Shown here in pieces: positions 14,299 to 21,548 of a stretch of 26,797 bases of DNA. The notes beneath the pieces were generated by a model. It saw nothing but the letters and a program-made list of their open reading frames with translations. It was not told the DNA's origin and did not search any database. The stretch spans positions 16,991 through 43,787 of the forward strand of contig DAQA01000032.1 of NCBI GenBank assembly GCA_002502685.1. The letters are read 5' to 3'. Position numbers and translations under genes: made by a program. Source of the stretch: Euryarchaeota archaeon UBA202 (GTDB taxonomy: Archaea; Thermoplasmatota; E2; UBA202). Within the stretch, counting starts at the first letter, position 1; each line of letters opens with the position of its first letter.

Positions 14299-16311
14299 AT
14301 GACCCTGGATATACTTGGATTAATGACTCCCCTTGCCGGTATGATCTCATTAATTGTAGCAGGATATCTTTCCTACTCAATATTAAAAAAACCAAGTGGG
14401 ACTACAAAAATGAAAAAAGTTTCCCAGGACATCTATAAAGGAGCTATGGCTTTTCTTAAAGAAGAATACAAAATTATGAGTGTCTTTATTATTGGTGTTA
14501 TTATAGCCCTTTTTTTAGCCTCCTTTTACACCGATTTACCCCGAGAGACGGCACTATCTTTTTTCACTGGGGCAATATTCTCTGCCCTAGCTGGAAATAT
14601 TGGAATGCGGATAGCTACCCATGCAAATGTTCGTACCACTGAGGGAGTTAAGGACAATATTATGAGTGGTCTTCTTACTGCTTTTTCTTCAGGGGCTGTT
14701 ATGGGTTTGACTGTAGTGGGGTTAGGTATACTAGGTGTTTATGTATTCTATGTTCTATTTCAGGATCATTCTGAGGTGGGGAGTATCCTGTTTGGTTTTG
14801 GATTTGGGGCAAGCAGTATTGCTCTTTTTGCTCGTGTAGGAGGAGGAATTTACACTAAATCAGCAGATGTTGGCGCTGATTTGGTGGGGAAGGTTGAGGC
14901 GGGCATACCTGAGGATGATCCACGGAATCCTGCAGTGATTGCAGATAGTGTTGGTGATAATGTTGGGGATGTCGCAGGTATGGGAGCTGATTTGTTTGAG
15001 TCCTATGTGGATTCCATCATCTCTGCTGTGATTCTTGCCATTATTGGTATCTCCCTTTCAGGCTTCGGAGAGAATAGCGAGATGTATCCTTTTATTATTG
15101 CCTCCTTGGGTATTTTTTCATCTATTGCTGCCATGATTTTTGTCAGGGGAAAAAATGTTTATACTGCAATGAGAAATGGGCTGTTTGGATCCGCGATCAT
15201 TTTTGGTTCTCTATCCCTAATTGCCACTTTTTATCTCCTAGATTCATTTTTGCCTTTTTATGCTCTTTTGGTGGGATTAATCGATGGACTTATTATTGGT
15301 CTTTCTACTGAGTACTTTACTTCTGATCAACGTCGCCCTGCACAAAAGATTGCCGAAGCGGCCCAAACGGGGTCAGGTACAAATATTATCCAGGGCATGT
15401 CCATGGGGATGTATAGTGTCTTTATTCCCAGTATTGCTACAGCTGTGGCAATGGTGTTGGCATATACCTATGCGGATTTTTATGGTATCGCTCTTGCTGC
15501 GGTGGGGATGTTATCCACCTTGGGTATTTCCTTGGCCACTGATTGTTACGGGCCCGTGGCGGATAACGCAGCAGGTATTGCTGAAATGGCAAATCTGGGA
15601 GACAAAGTTCGACGGGATACAGAGAGTTTGGATGCTGTGGGTAATACTACTGCGGCCATGGGTAAAGGATTTGCGATTGGTTCAGCTGCCATCACAGCTC
15701 TTGCCTTGATTTTTACCTTTGTTCGATCTATTGAAGAAGCGAGTGTCACTGTAGAGCTAAATATTACTGTTCCCGAGGTAATGGCAGGCTTATTTATTGG
15801 GGGCATGTTACCCTTTTTGTTTTCTGCTCTCACCTTGGGTGCCGTGGGTAGAGCTGCAGGAAAAATGGTAAATGAGGTACGACGACAATTTCAAGAGTTG
15901 GGGATCTTGGAAAACAAAGGAAAACCTGATTATGAACAGTGTGTCACTATTGCTACAAGGGGGGCACTTCGGGAAATGATTCTGCCTACGCTTCTTGCAG
16001 TGATTGTCCCCGTAGTTGTGGGGATTTGGAAGATTGAGGCCCTGATTGGTTTGCTTGCGGGTGCAACTGTTACTGGGTTTCTCTTGGCTATATTTTTGGC
16101 AAATGCGGGGGGTGCTTGGGATAATGCTAAAAAATATATCGAGGCGGGTCATTATGGAGGAAAGGGGAGCTTTGCTCATAAGGCAGCGGTGGTGGGTGAT
16201 ACTGTTGGTGACCCCTGCAAGGATACATCAGGTCCATCATTAAATATATTAATTAAGTTAATGTCCATTGTTTCCCTTGTTTTTATCCCGTTGTTTTTAG
16301 AGTTTCATTAA
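14299..16311 (+). CDS. hppA: Membrane-bound ion-pumping pyrophosphatase, K+-dependent type
   Basis: This 670-residue integral membrane protein couples pyrophosphate hydrolysis to ion pumping, with about 16 hydrophobic segments visible. The pyrophosphate-binding signature DVGADLVGKVEAG starts at Asp190, followed by NPAVIADSVGDNVGDVAGMGADLFE; the second acidic region near the C-terminus reads GDTVGDPCKDTSGPSLN. At 448-457 it reads GNTTAAMGKG: Ala452 with Gly455, rather than the Lys/Thr pair of K+-independent enzymes, marks the K+-dependent family, which includes both H+ and Na+ pumps. The pumped ion is therefore open. ATG 14299 is preferred over ATG 14281 because GGTGTGA at 14286-14292 is a suitable ribosome site. 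It follows the PIN gene by 1 nt. Confidence 0.96.
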   Translation: MTLDILGLMTPLAGMISLIVAGYLSYSILKKPSGTTKMKKVSQDIYKGAMAFLKEEYKIMSVFIIGVIIALFLASFYTDLPRETALSFFTGAIFSALAGNIGMRIATHANVRTTEGVKDNIMSGLLTAFSSGAVMGLTVVGLGILGVYVFYVLFQDHSEVGSILFGFGFGASSIALFARVGGGIYTKSADVGADLVGKVEAGIPEDDPRNPAVIADSVGDNVGDVAGMGADLFESYVDSIISAVILAIIGISLSGFGENSEMYPFIIASLGIFSSIAAMIFVRGKNVYTAMRNGLFGSAIIFGSLSLIATFYLLDSFLPFYALLVGLIDGLIIGLSTEYFTSDQRRPAQKIAEAAQTGSGTNIIQGMSMGMYSVFIPSIATAVAMVLAYTYADFYGIALAAVGMLSTLGISLATDCYGPVADNAAGIAEMANLGDKVRRDTESLDAVGNTTAAMGKGFAIGSAAITALALIFTFVRSIEEASVTVELNITVPEVMAGLFIGGMLPFLFSALTLGAVGRAAGKMVNEVRRQFQELGILENKGKPDYEQCVTIATRGALREMILPTLLAVIVPVVVGIWKIEALIGLLAGATVTGFLLAIFLANAGGAWDNAKKYIEAGHYGGKGSFAHKAAVVGDTVGDPCKDTSGPSLNILIKLMSIVSLVFIPLFLEFH

Positions 16312-16353
16312 CTCTATTCACGTGTCCCTTGGATAGATAAAGGAGGTCGTTTC

Positions 16354-16485
16354 TTGCTTTTTAAATTGCCTGTTGGCATCAATAAGGCTAACAATACGAT
16401 ACAATATTTTCTGGCGATAGGAGATAAGTATTTTAAAGAGGAGATGAATCTATGGTTTGATGATGGTTCACAGGCGGGGATATAA
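16354..16485 (+). CDS. Possible 43-codon small ORF upstream of archease
   Basis: A near-perfect ribosome site, AAAGGAGGT (16339-16347 region), is followed 6 nt later by TTG and 43 open codons ending in TAA, out of frame with and overlapping the start of archease. The peptide begins LFKLPVGINKANN and ends WFDDGSQAGI, with no recognisable family. The strong ribosome site is the only reason to list it; AT-rich composition could open such a frame by chance. It could also act as a leader peptide. Confidence 0.2.
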   Translation: MLFKLPVGINKANNTIQYFLAIGDKYFKEEMNLWFDDGSQAGI

Positions 16486-16885
16486 CATTATCGACCATAC
16501 TGCGGATATAGGAGTGGAAGCTTCTGGTAAAAATTTGGAAGAAGCCTTTGAAAACCTGGCTGAGAGCATGTTTGCTATCATAACAGATGAATCAGTTATT
16601 GAAAATAAAATAAAAAAAGAGATAGTATTGCCCCGTGACAGTGATACTGAACAATTGGTGGTAGATTGGCTGTCTGAATTACTATATCTCAGTGATGTAT
16701 CGGGGTTAGTATTCGGCAAATTTCGGGTTAAATTAAATGATCAGCTAGAGGCACTGGCTTGGGGTGAACCCTATTCACGCCATAAACATGGGTATGGTGC
16801 CGCAATCAAGGCTGTTACTTATCATCTTCTCTCTGCAAAAAATAATAAAAATGGTGTTACTATACGAGTGTTATTTGATGTGTAG
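16460..16885 (+). CDS. Archease, RtcB ligase cofactor
   Basis: Archease is a small protein that speeds guanylylation and multiple turnover of the RNA ligase RtcB in tRNA splicing and repair. The roughly 140-residue protein shows the family N-terminus IIDHTADIGVEASG with the metal-binding Asp residues, LEEAFENLAESMFAI, LVVDWLSELLYLSD and a C-terminal AAIKAVTYH segment. rtcB follows 9 nt downstream, the commonest context for this gene. The start is uncertain: TTG 16457, ATG 16460 and ATG 16463 are in frame. The upstream GAGGAG (16438-16443) is best spaced for an ATG at 16452 that stops after two codons and overlaps ATG 16460. Confidence 0.93.
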   Translation: MMVHRRGYNIIDHTADIGVEASGKNLEEAFENLAESMFAIITDESVIENKIKKEIVLPRDSDTEQLVVDWLSELLYLSDVSGLVFGKFRVKLNDQLEALAWGEPYSRHKHGYGAAIKAVTYHLLSAKNNKNGVTIRVLFDV

Positions 16886-16894
16886 GTGAATGAA

Positions 16895-18355
16895 ATGTGG
16901 CAAGGTCCCTTGAATAAAATTGATGAGTATCGATATGAAATCCCTCAAGATTACAAGGGGGAAAAAGGTTTTTTGCGTATGCGGACATCAGGAATGATCT
17001 ATATTAATGATTCTATGATTTCCACGATAAGAAAGGATAATGCGGCAGAACAGGTTGCTAATGTTACAAGTCTTCCCGGGATCGTGGGGAAATCTCTTGC
17101 CATGCCCGATATCCATTGGGGGTATGGATTCCCCATTGGGGGTGTTGCTGCCACCTCTTTTGAAAACGGGGTGATTTCACCCGGTGGTGTTGGATTTGAT
17201 ATTAATTGCGGCGTACGATTAGTGCGGACACATATTGAGGCTGCACATCTTGAATCAAAAAAAATTAGGGAACTGGTGGATCAGATGTTTATAAATATTC
17301 CCTCAGGGTTGGGATCAAAGGCACGGATTCGTCTGACTAAAAACCAGTTGGAAGAGGTATTGGAGTTGGGAGCAAAATGGGGTGTGGAAAATGGTTATGG
17401 CTGGGAGAAGGATCTTGATGTTTTAGAAGAAAATGGCTGTCTCTCCAGTGCAGATACTACCCATGTATCACAAAAAGCCCTGGAACGGGGAAAAGAACAA
17501 GTTGGATCTTTGGGGGCAGGTAATCATTTTCTTGAAATACAGAAGGTTGATCAGATTTTTGATGAAACAGCAGCTAAACTATTTGGGGTCCATAAAGGAC
17601 AACTTGTCATCATGATACATACCGGTTCACGGGGATGCGGCCATCAGATTTGTACAGATCATCTTAAAGTTTTTGAGAAGGCTGTAAAAAAATATGGGAT
17701 TAATCTCCCTGACCGACAGCTTGCCTGTTCCCCCGCGGGGACACCCGAGGCTGATGCATATTTTAGTGCCATGTCCTGTGCAGCAAATTTTGCTTGGTGT
17801 AACCGTCAAATGATTGTCCACTGGGTTCGACAATCCTTTGAAAAGGTATTGGGGGAAACCGCGGAGGATTTAGGTATGGAAATAGTCTATGATGTCTGTC
17901 ATAATATTGCAAAGGTTGAAGAACACATAATCATGGGTAAAAAACAAAAGGTCTATGTACATCGTAAGGGTGCAACACGGTCTTTTGGACCCCGTCGGCA
18001 AATACCCCAAAAATATAAAAAAATTGGACAACCTGTTCTCATCCCCGGTGATATGGGAACCGCCAGCTATCTTTTGCATGGCACAGATAAAGCTGAAGAA
18101 AGTTTCTCTTCCACCTGCCATGGCGCAGGGAGGATAATGTCTCGGACCAAGGCACGGTCACAATGGCATGGGGAAAAAATTGGGCAGGATTTAAGCCGGA
18201 AGGGTATCTATGTTCATCCGGCTAGCTGGAAGGTTGTAGCGGAGGAGTCCCCTGACGCCTATAAAAATGTTGATAGTGTGGTTGATGTTGCTCATGGCGC
18301 CGGTCTTTCATTAAAGGTTGCTCGTATGATTCCCTTGGGTGTTATCAAGGGATAA
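16895..18355 (+). CDS. rtcB: tRNA-splicing RNA ligase RtcB
   Basis: RtcB joins 2',3'-cyclic phosphate and 5'-hydroxyl RNA ends using GTP and Mn2+, sealing exons after splicing-endonuclease cleavage. The 486-residue protein shows PDIHWGYGFPIGG (71-83), FDINCGVR with Mn-ligand Cys105, SLGAGNHFLEIQ, HTGSRGCGHQ, HRKGATRSFGP (His356) and STCHGAGR, where His409 is the predicted guanylylated residue. It has no intein. A GTG at 16886 would add three residues, but GGTGA at 16885-16889 is 5 nt before ATG 16895, the same arrangement as rpl30e. It sits between archease and the DUF92 gene. The interrupted tRNA-Lys at 1341 is a plausible substrate. Confidence 0.97.
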   Translation: MWQGPLNKIDEYRYEIPQDYKGEKGFLRMRTSGMIYINDSMISTIRKDNAAEQVANVTSLPGIVGKSLAMPDIHWGYGFPIGGVAATSFENGVISPGGVGFDINCGVRLVRTHIEAAHLESKKIRELVDQMFINIPSGLGSKARIRLTKNQLEEVLELGAKWGVENGYGWEKDLDVLEENGCLSSADTTHVSQKALERGKEQVGSLGAGNHFLEIQKVDQIFDETAAKLFGVHKGQLVIMIHTGSRGCGHQICTDHLKVFEKAVKKYGINLPDRQLACSPAGTPEADAYFSAMSCAANFAWCNRQMIVHWVRQSFEKVLGETAEDLGMEIVYDVCHNIAKVEEHIIMGKKQKVYVHRKGATRSFGPRRQIPQKYKKIGQPVLIPGDMGTASYLLHGTDKAEESFSSTCHGAGRIMSRTKARSQWHGEKIGQDLSRKGIYVHPASWKVVAEESPDAYKNVDSVVDVAHGAGLSLKVARMIPLGVIKG

Positions 18356-19104
18356 TGATGGATTACACTGTCTTTTTCATTGAATTGTTGTTTCTTCTTG
18401 TTTTTGTTGTCAGTGTGGCAAAGTATCAGCTTCTTGATACATGGGGGACTTTTGTGGCTTTTCTTATTGGGGCAGTGGTGTTGTTTTCCACTAATATTAG
18501 GTGGTTTTTTCTTTTATTTCTTTTTTTTCTTTTGGGTTTTTTGGTGACCCGGATTCGTTTTAATGAAAAGAAAAGAAGGGGTGTATTGGAGAATGGGGGA
18601 GGTATGCGAAAAGCGAAAAGTGTTGCCGCCAATGGTTTTGTTCCTGCCCTTATTGCCCTTTTTTCGGTCAGTTTGTATCCTCATCGTCTTGTGATACCGT
18701 TTATTGCGGCCATTGCTATTGCATCTAGTGATACTTTTGCTTCTGAAATTGGTGTCTTGTCCACTAGAGCTTATTTGATAACCAATTTGAAACCAGTTGA
18801 TGCTGGAACGAATGGAGGTATTTCTTGGCTGGGACAGTTTTCTGCACTAGCGGGGGCGGTGATTATTTCGGTTGCTGCCTTTTTTGTCTTGAGTATTCCC
18901 GTTTATTGGATGGGTCTTTGTATCTTTTTTGGGTTTCTTGGCTGCCAGATTGATTCCCTGTTGGGGGCAACCTTTCAGGGGAAGGGGAGGGCAGGTACTC
19001 CTCTTCCATCTAATGCTTTTCTATTGAATAGTGATGTGAATCTTATCTCGATTTCCGTGGGTGCATTAATGGCTTTTGTTTTGACCTTTGTGGTTCCTGT
19101 TTAG
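18355..19104 (+). CDS. DUF92/TMEM19-family membrane protein
   Basis: The 249-residue protein is mostly membrane-embedded, with hydrophobic stretches near residues 5-20, 28-63, 95-130 and then 155-249. The family signature is clear: ENGGGMRKAKSVAANGF near 77-94, SSDTFASEIGVLS near 123-135, and TNGGISWLGQF near 151-161. DUF92 includes plant and cyanobacterial VTE6, a phytyl-phosphate kinase, so an isoprenyl-phosphate kinase activity is possible but not shown here. The ATG overlaps the rtcB stop by 1 nt (TAATG). Its last 39 nt overlap the 3' end of the opposite-strand methyltransferase gene. Confidence 0.88.
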   Translation: MMDYTVFFIELLFLLVFVVSVAKYQLLDTWGTFVAFLIGAVVLFSTNIRWFFLLFLFFLLGFLVTRIRFNEKKRRGVLENGGGMRKAKSVAANGFVPALIALFSVSLYPHRLVIPFIAAIAIASSDTFASEIGVLSTRAYLITNLKPVDAGTNGGISWLGQFSALAGAVIISVAAFFVLSIPVYWMGLCIFFGFLGCQIDSLLGATFQGKGRAGTPLPSNAFLLNSDVNLISISVGALMAFVLTFVVPV

Positions 19105-19698
19105 GATACGAAATAATGTAACAGGATAGGTGACCACTTTTTTTGTATGGAAATGAAATTGGTGACTGATGGGAAACGGGTAGTCTTTTTCGGCGGTAAT
19201 GGTTCCCTGGAGATCCTGAACCAGTTTTTTGACAAAGGGACGAGTTTTGGTGAGGTGAAGTGAATAGACAACAGAGGCATTTTTGAGTGCTGTTAAGAGA
19301 AATATACGGTCAGTGTTTCGGTTGGAGAATTGTGCTCCAAAGGGAGGATTCATGATCACTGTATCACATTTTTTGGTGATGTCTTCAATTGAGGACTGTA
19401 TAAAGGTTATGGAAAGATTGTGTGCCTGTGCAAATGCTTGGGCAATCTGAAGGGCACGGGTGTCGATATCTATGGCACAAACTTTTTTTGCCCCAAGGAG
19501 GGCTGCCCCGGTGGCAAAAATACCGGTTCCACATCCATAATCTGCAAGGTGGCATTTTTTTATGTCTTGGAAATGAAAGGCGGTAAAGAGGATATCAGCG
19601 GCTATGGATGCGGGAGTTTGATATTGTTCCAGATGGGGGATCGGTGTTGGGTGCGGGGGGACTTGCTGCAGGAATATTTCAAGTTTTTTTTGTTTCAT
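19066..19698 (-). CDS. METTL5-like N6-adenine RNA methyltransferase
   Basis: The 210-residue Rossmann-fold methyltransferase has LEQYQTPASIAADIL (23-37), S-adenosylmethionine motif I DYGCGTG (53-59), acidic AIDID after it, and catalytic motif IV NPPFG (117-121), the N6-adenine signature. The LEQY-TP N-terminus and overall length fit archaeal relatives of human METTL5, which modifies one adenosine of small-subunit rRNA. An earlier in-frame ATG at 19719 would add seven residues; the later ATG better matches family N-termini, though neither has a strong ribosome site. It lies 62 nt downstream of the zinc-ribbon gene on the same strand. Substrate by analogy only. Confidence 0.88.
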   Translation of the reverse strand: MKQKKLEIFLQQVPPHPTPIPHLEQYQTPASIAADILFTAFHFQDIKKCHLADYGCGTGIFATGAALLGAKKVCAIDIDTRALQIAQAFAQAHNLSITFIQSSIEDITKKCDTVIMNPPFGAQFSNRNTDRIFLLTALKNASVVYSLHLTKTRPFVKKLVQDLQGTITAEKDYPFPISHQFHFHTKKVVTYPVTLFRILNRNHKGQNKSH

Positions 19699-19760
19699 AC
19701 GTCTATCCAGGCGATACATTTATTTTTTTGAAGGGGGGTATACCACATGGAGAAGGTATT

Positions 19761-19907
19761 TTATTTCGGGGCGAAGTAATCCTTGATGGTGTTTCCTTCC
19801 AGCCGATAGGTGAAAAGGCATCCAGAGCATTCAAGATAAATATTGTTTTTTTCTACTTTCACAATGAATCGTGTTGAATAACATCGTGGACATTTGATTT
19901 CTTTCAT
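19761..19907 (-). CDS. Small zinc-ribbon protein, 48 residues
   Basis: A short protein beginning MKEIKCPRC carries one four-cysteine zinc site, Cys6/Cys9 and Cys27/Cys30, followed by FTYRLEGNTIKDYF. The frame is open far upstream through dph2, but GGAG at 19917-19920 lies 9 nt before ATG 19907 and fixes the start. Many archaeal small zinc ribbons have no assigned role. Its place directly before a METTL5-like methyltransferase invites comparison with Trm112, the small zinc-binding partner of METTL5, but the typical Trm112 tail is not evident. A perfect inverted repeat sits immediately upstream of its ribosome site. Confidence 0.75.
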   Translation of the reverse strand: MKEIKCPRCYSTRFIVKVEKNNIYLECSGCLFTYRLEGNTIKDYFAPK

Positions 19908-19920
19908 GGTTTTTTTCTCC

Positions 19921-19945
19921 GTGACACAGAAGGGTGATGTGTCAC
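19921..19945. promoter_or_regulatory. Perfect 8-bp inverted repeat abutting a ribosome site
   Basis: GTGACACA (19921-19928) and TGTGTCAC (19938-19945) are exact reverse complements separated by 9 nt. In the minus-strand transcript the stem ends directly against the GGAG ribosome site of the zinc-ribbon gene and lies 12 nt after the dph2 stop. It could be an operator, an RNA hairpin limiting translation of the small gene, or an intercistronic processing signal. Confidence 0.5.
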
Positions 19946-19956
19946 TATTGGTTATT

Positions 19957-20967
19957 CTAGAGTATTTGATCAAATTTATAGGTTTCCCAGTCTTTATAAC
20001 CAAGAAGTATTTCCACTTCAAGAGGGGTGAGAATGGGTTGTTTAAAGAGGGATTGATCATCAATGGCGATCCGGGGGCATGCGGTGGAAACGAAACAATC
20101 CATATCAAGATAATCAAGGTGTGCTGGGGTGATTGTGTCCAGGAGGAAGAGGTTGACTTTTTTTTTCTTTTTTTCAAGTATCCTTTTTAGGTTTTGGGCG
20201 AGAGGCATCCGGTTCTGACCGATTTTTTTGCAGATGATAATGCCAAAACTGTCAGCATCATGTGCCTGTGCCACTGTGCTCATTCTTTGACGGAGAATGT
20301 GTTCCCTAAGCTGGGTGATCTCCTGTTTTTTTATTTCTTTGAGCAGGGGATCAAGGACAATAACTGGTTTATTGGTGGCAAGAGCGATACCGAGAGGATG
20401 GAAATAGCCATCGCCAATATGAAGATAGGAGTGCACGGTTGATTGGATGGTGGTGGCAGCGGTCAGATCACACCCCAATATTTGGCCGTCATAGGTAGCT
20501 CTTTTCCCTTTTGTGCCAATGAGGGGATGGTATCCTTTCGTTTTGAGGTACGAACTGCAGGTGTGTACTGTTTGTATAAAGGGTGTGGTTGCAGTTATTC
20601 CAATAATGGATCCTGAAAGATACTGTGTCGCTGTATCTAGAAGTGGTTCTATGTCGCTATGGCATGATTGTGCCTCAAAGAAGATAACGGAGGGTGGCAG
20701 GGATAAGGAGGGCATCCTGGCTTCACCAAAATGGAATATTTTTTCCGTGGTATCTCCAAGAGAAAAAATATCTGGGGGATAATCACAGGCACCGTAGCAA
20801 TGTTCAGCTGAAAGGACTACCGTGGCCTCTGAGTTGTGTTGTATAAATGTTATGATCTGTTTTGCATGCCTCATAAAACCGGGTGGTAAACGAATGATGA
20901 TTCGTTTGGCATCTTGTGCCTCGTGTATAACCCTGTCCCAATCAATGCTGTAACCAGGTATATCCAT
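19957..20967 (-). CDS. dph2: Diphthamide synthesis protein Dph2
   Basis: Archaeal Dph2 uses a [4Fe-4S] cluster and S-adenosylmethionine to add a 3-amino-3-carboxypropyl group to a histidine of elongation factor 2, the first step of diphthamide formation. In the 336-residue chain the three domain-specific cysteines appear as HCYGACD (Cys57/Cys61), ILGCDL (Cys166) and STACPRIAIDD (Cys297), and RLPPGF lies at 26-31. Cys61, Cys166 and Cys297 are the likely cluster ligands. A TTG at 20976 overlaps the hpt stop, but ATG 20967 is the likelier start. The EF-2 target is not in this window. It lies between hpt and the zinc-ribbon gene. Confidence 0.93.
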   Translation of the reverse strand: MDIPGYSIDWDRVIHEAQDAKRIIIRLPPGFMRHAKQIITFIQHNSEATVVLSAEHCYGACDYPPDIFSLGDTTEKIFHFGEARMPSLSLPPSVIFFEAQSCHSDIEPLLDTATQYLSGSIIGITATTPFIQTVHTCSSYLKTKGYHPLIGTKGKRATYDGQILGCDLTAATTIQSTVHSYLHIGDGYFHPLGIALATNKPVIVLDPLLKEIKKQEITQLREHILRQRMSTVAQAHDADSFGIIICKKIGQNRMPLAQNLKRILEKKKKKVNLFLLDTITPAHLDYLDMDCFVSTACPRIAIDDQSLFKQPILTPLEVEILLGYKDWETYKFDQIL

Positions 20968-20972
20968 AAAAA

Positions 20973-21548
20973 TCAAGATGGTGAAGAGTGATCTTCGTGT
21001 ATGGTTACACCCGTTTCGTCAACCTGGAGGGTAATGAATGTTTTCACCTCGAAACCTGTTTGTTTTTTAACCTGTTTTTTTCCATTTCCTCTTCCTATGA
21101 CACAGATGATGTCGGAAACATGGGCGCCAATTTTTTTGAGAGCATCCAGTACCGCTATAAGTGTGCCGCCTGTGCTAATGACCGCATCGATGAGGAGTAT
21201 TTTTTGTCCCTTTTGTATTGAATTAAGATACATTTTTCCTTTGCTATACCCTGTATATTGATCTATGGTTACTTCGTGGGGGAGATAACACGGTTTTTTC
21301 CTGATGATATTAAAGGGGATATTGGTTAGGGCAGACAACATGGTGGCGATATGAATACCCATGGCTTCCATGGTAAGGATAAGGTCCACATCCAGGTTGG
21401 TTGATTGGATGATATGTATACAGATATCCCGTAATAGATTGGGATCAATGGCGGGAGCGCCATCTGTTAAGGGATGTTGAAAGTAGGAGTATTCTCCACG
21501 TTTGATGACGGTGGCGTGTTGCAGTGATTTTTTTAATGATTCTAACAT
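20973..21548 (-). CDS. hpt: Hypoxanthine/guanine phosphoribosyltransferase
   Basis: The 191-residue protein matches the archaeal Hpt family, which salvages hypoxanthine and guanine with PRPP. Family stretches include QHPLTDGAPAIDPNLLR (24-40), ILTMEAMGI near 57-65, IPFNIIRKK, TGYSKGKMYLN, and the PRPP-binding motif ILLIDAVISTGGT ending at 129. The second acidic residue of that motif, normally Asp, is Ala122 here. Adenine phosphoribosyltransferase is related, but the N-terminal pattern is Hpt-like. It overlaps mfnA by 7 nt upstream, and its stop directly precedes dph2, indicating one transcript. Confidence 0.88.
   Translation of the reverse strand: MLESLKKSLQHATVIKRGEYSYFQHPLTDGAPAIDPNLLRDICIHIIQSTNLDVDLILTMEAMGIHIATMLSALTNIPFNIIRKKPCYLPHEVTIDQYTGYSKGKMYLNSIQKGQKILLIDAVISTGGTLIAVLDALKKIGAHVSDIICVIGRGNGKKQVKKQTGFEVKTFITLQVDETGVTIHEDHSSPS

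Noticed and set aside
15284..15709. 141-codon plus-strand frame inside the pyrophosphatase gene
   Set aside because: It is out of frame with a conserved membrane pyrophosphatase core (GNTTAA region) and gives a Leu/Trp-rich sequence expected from a frame-shifted membrane gene.
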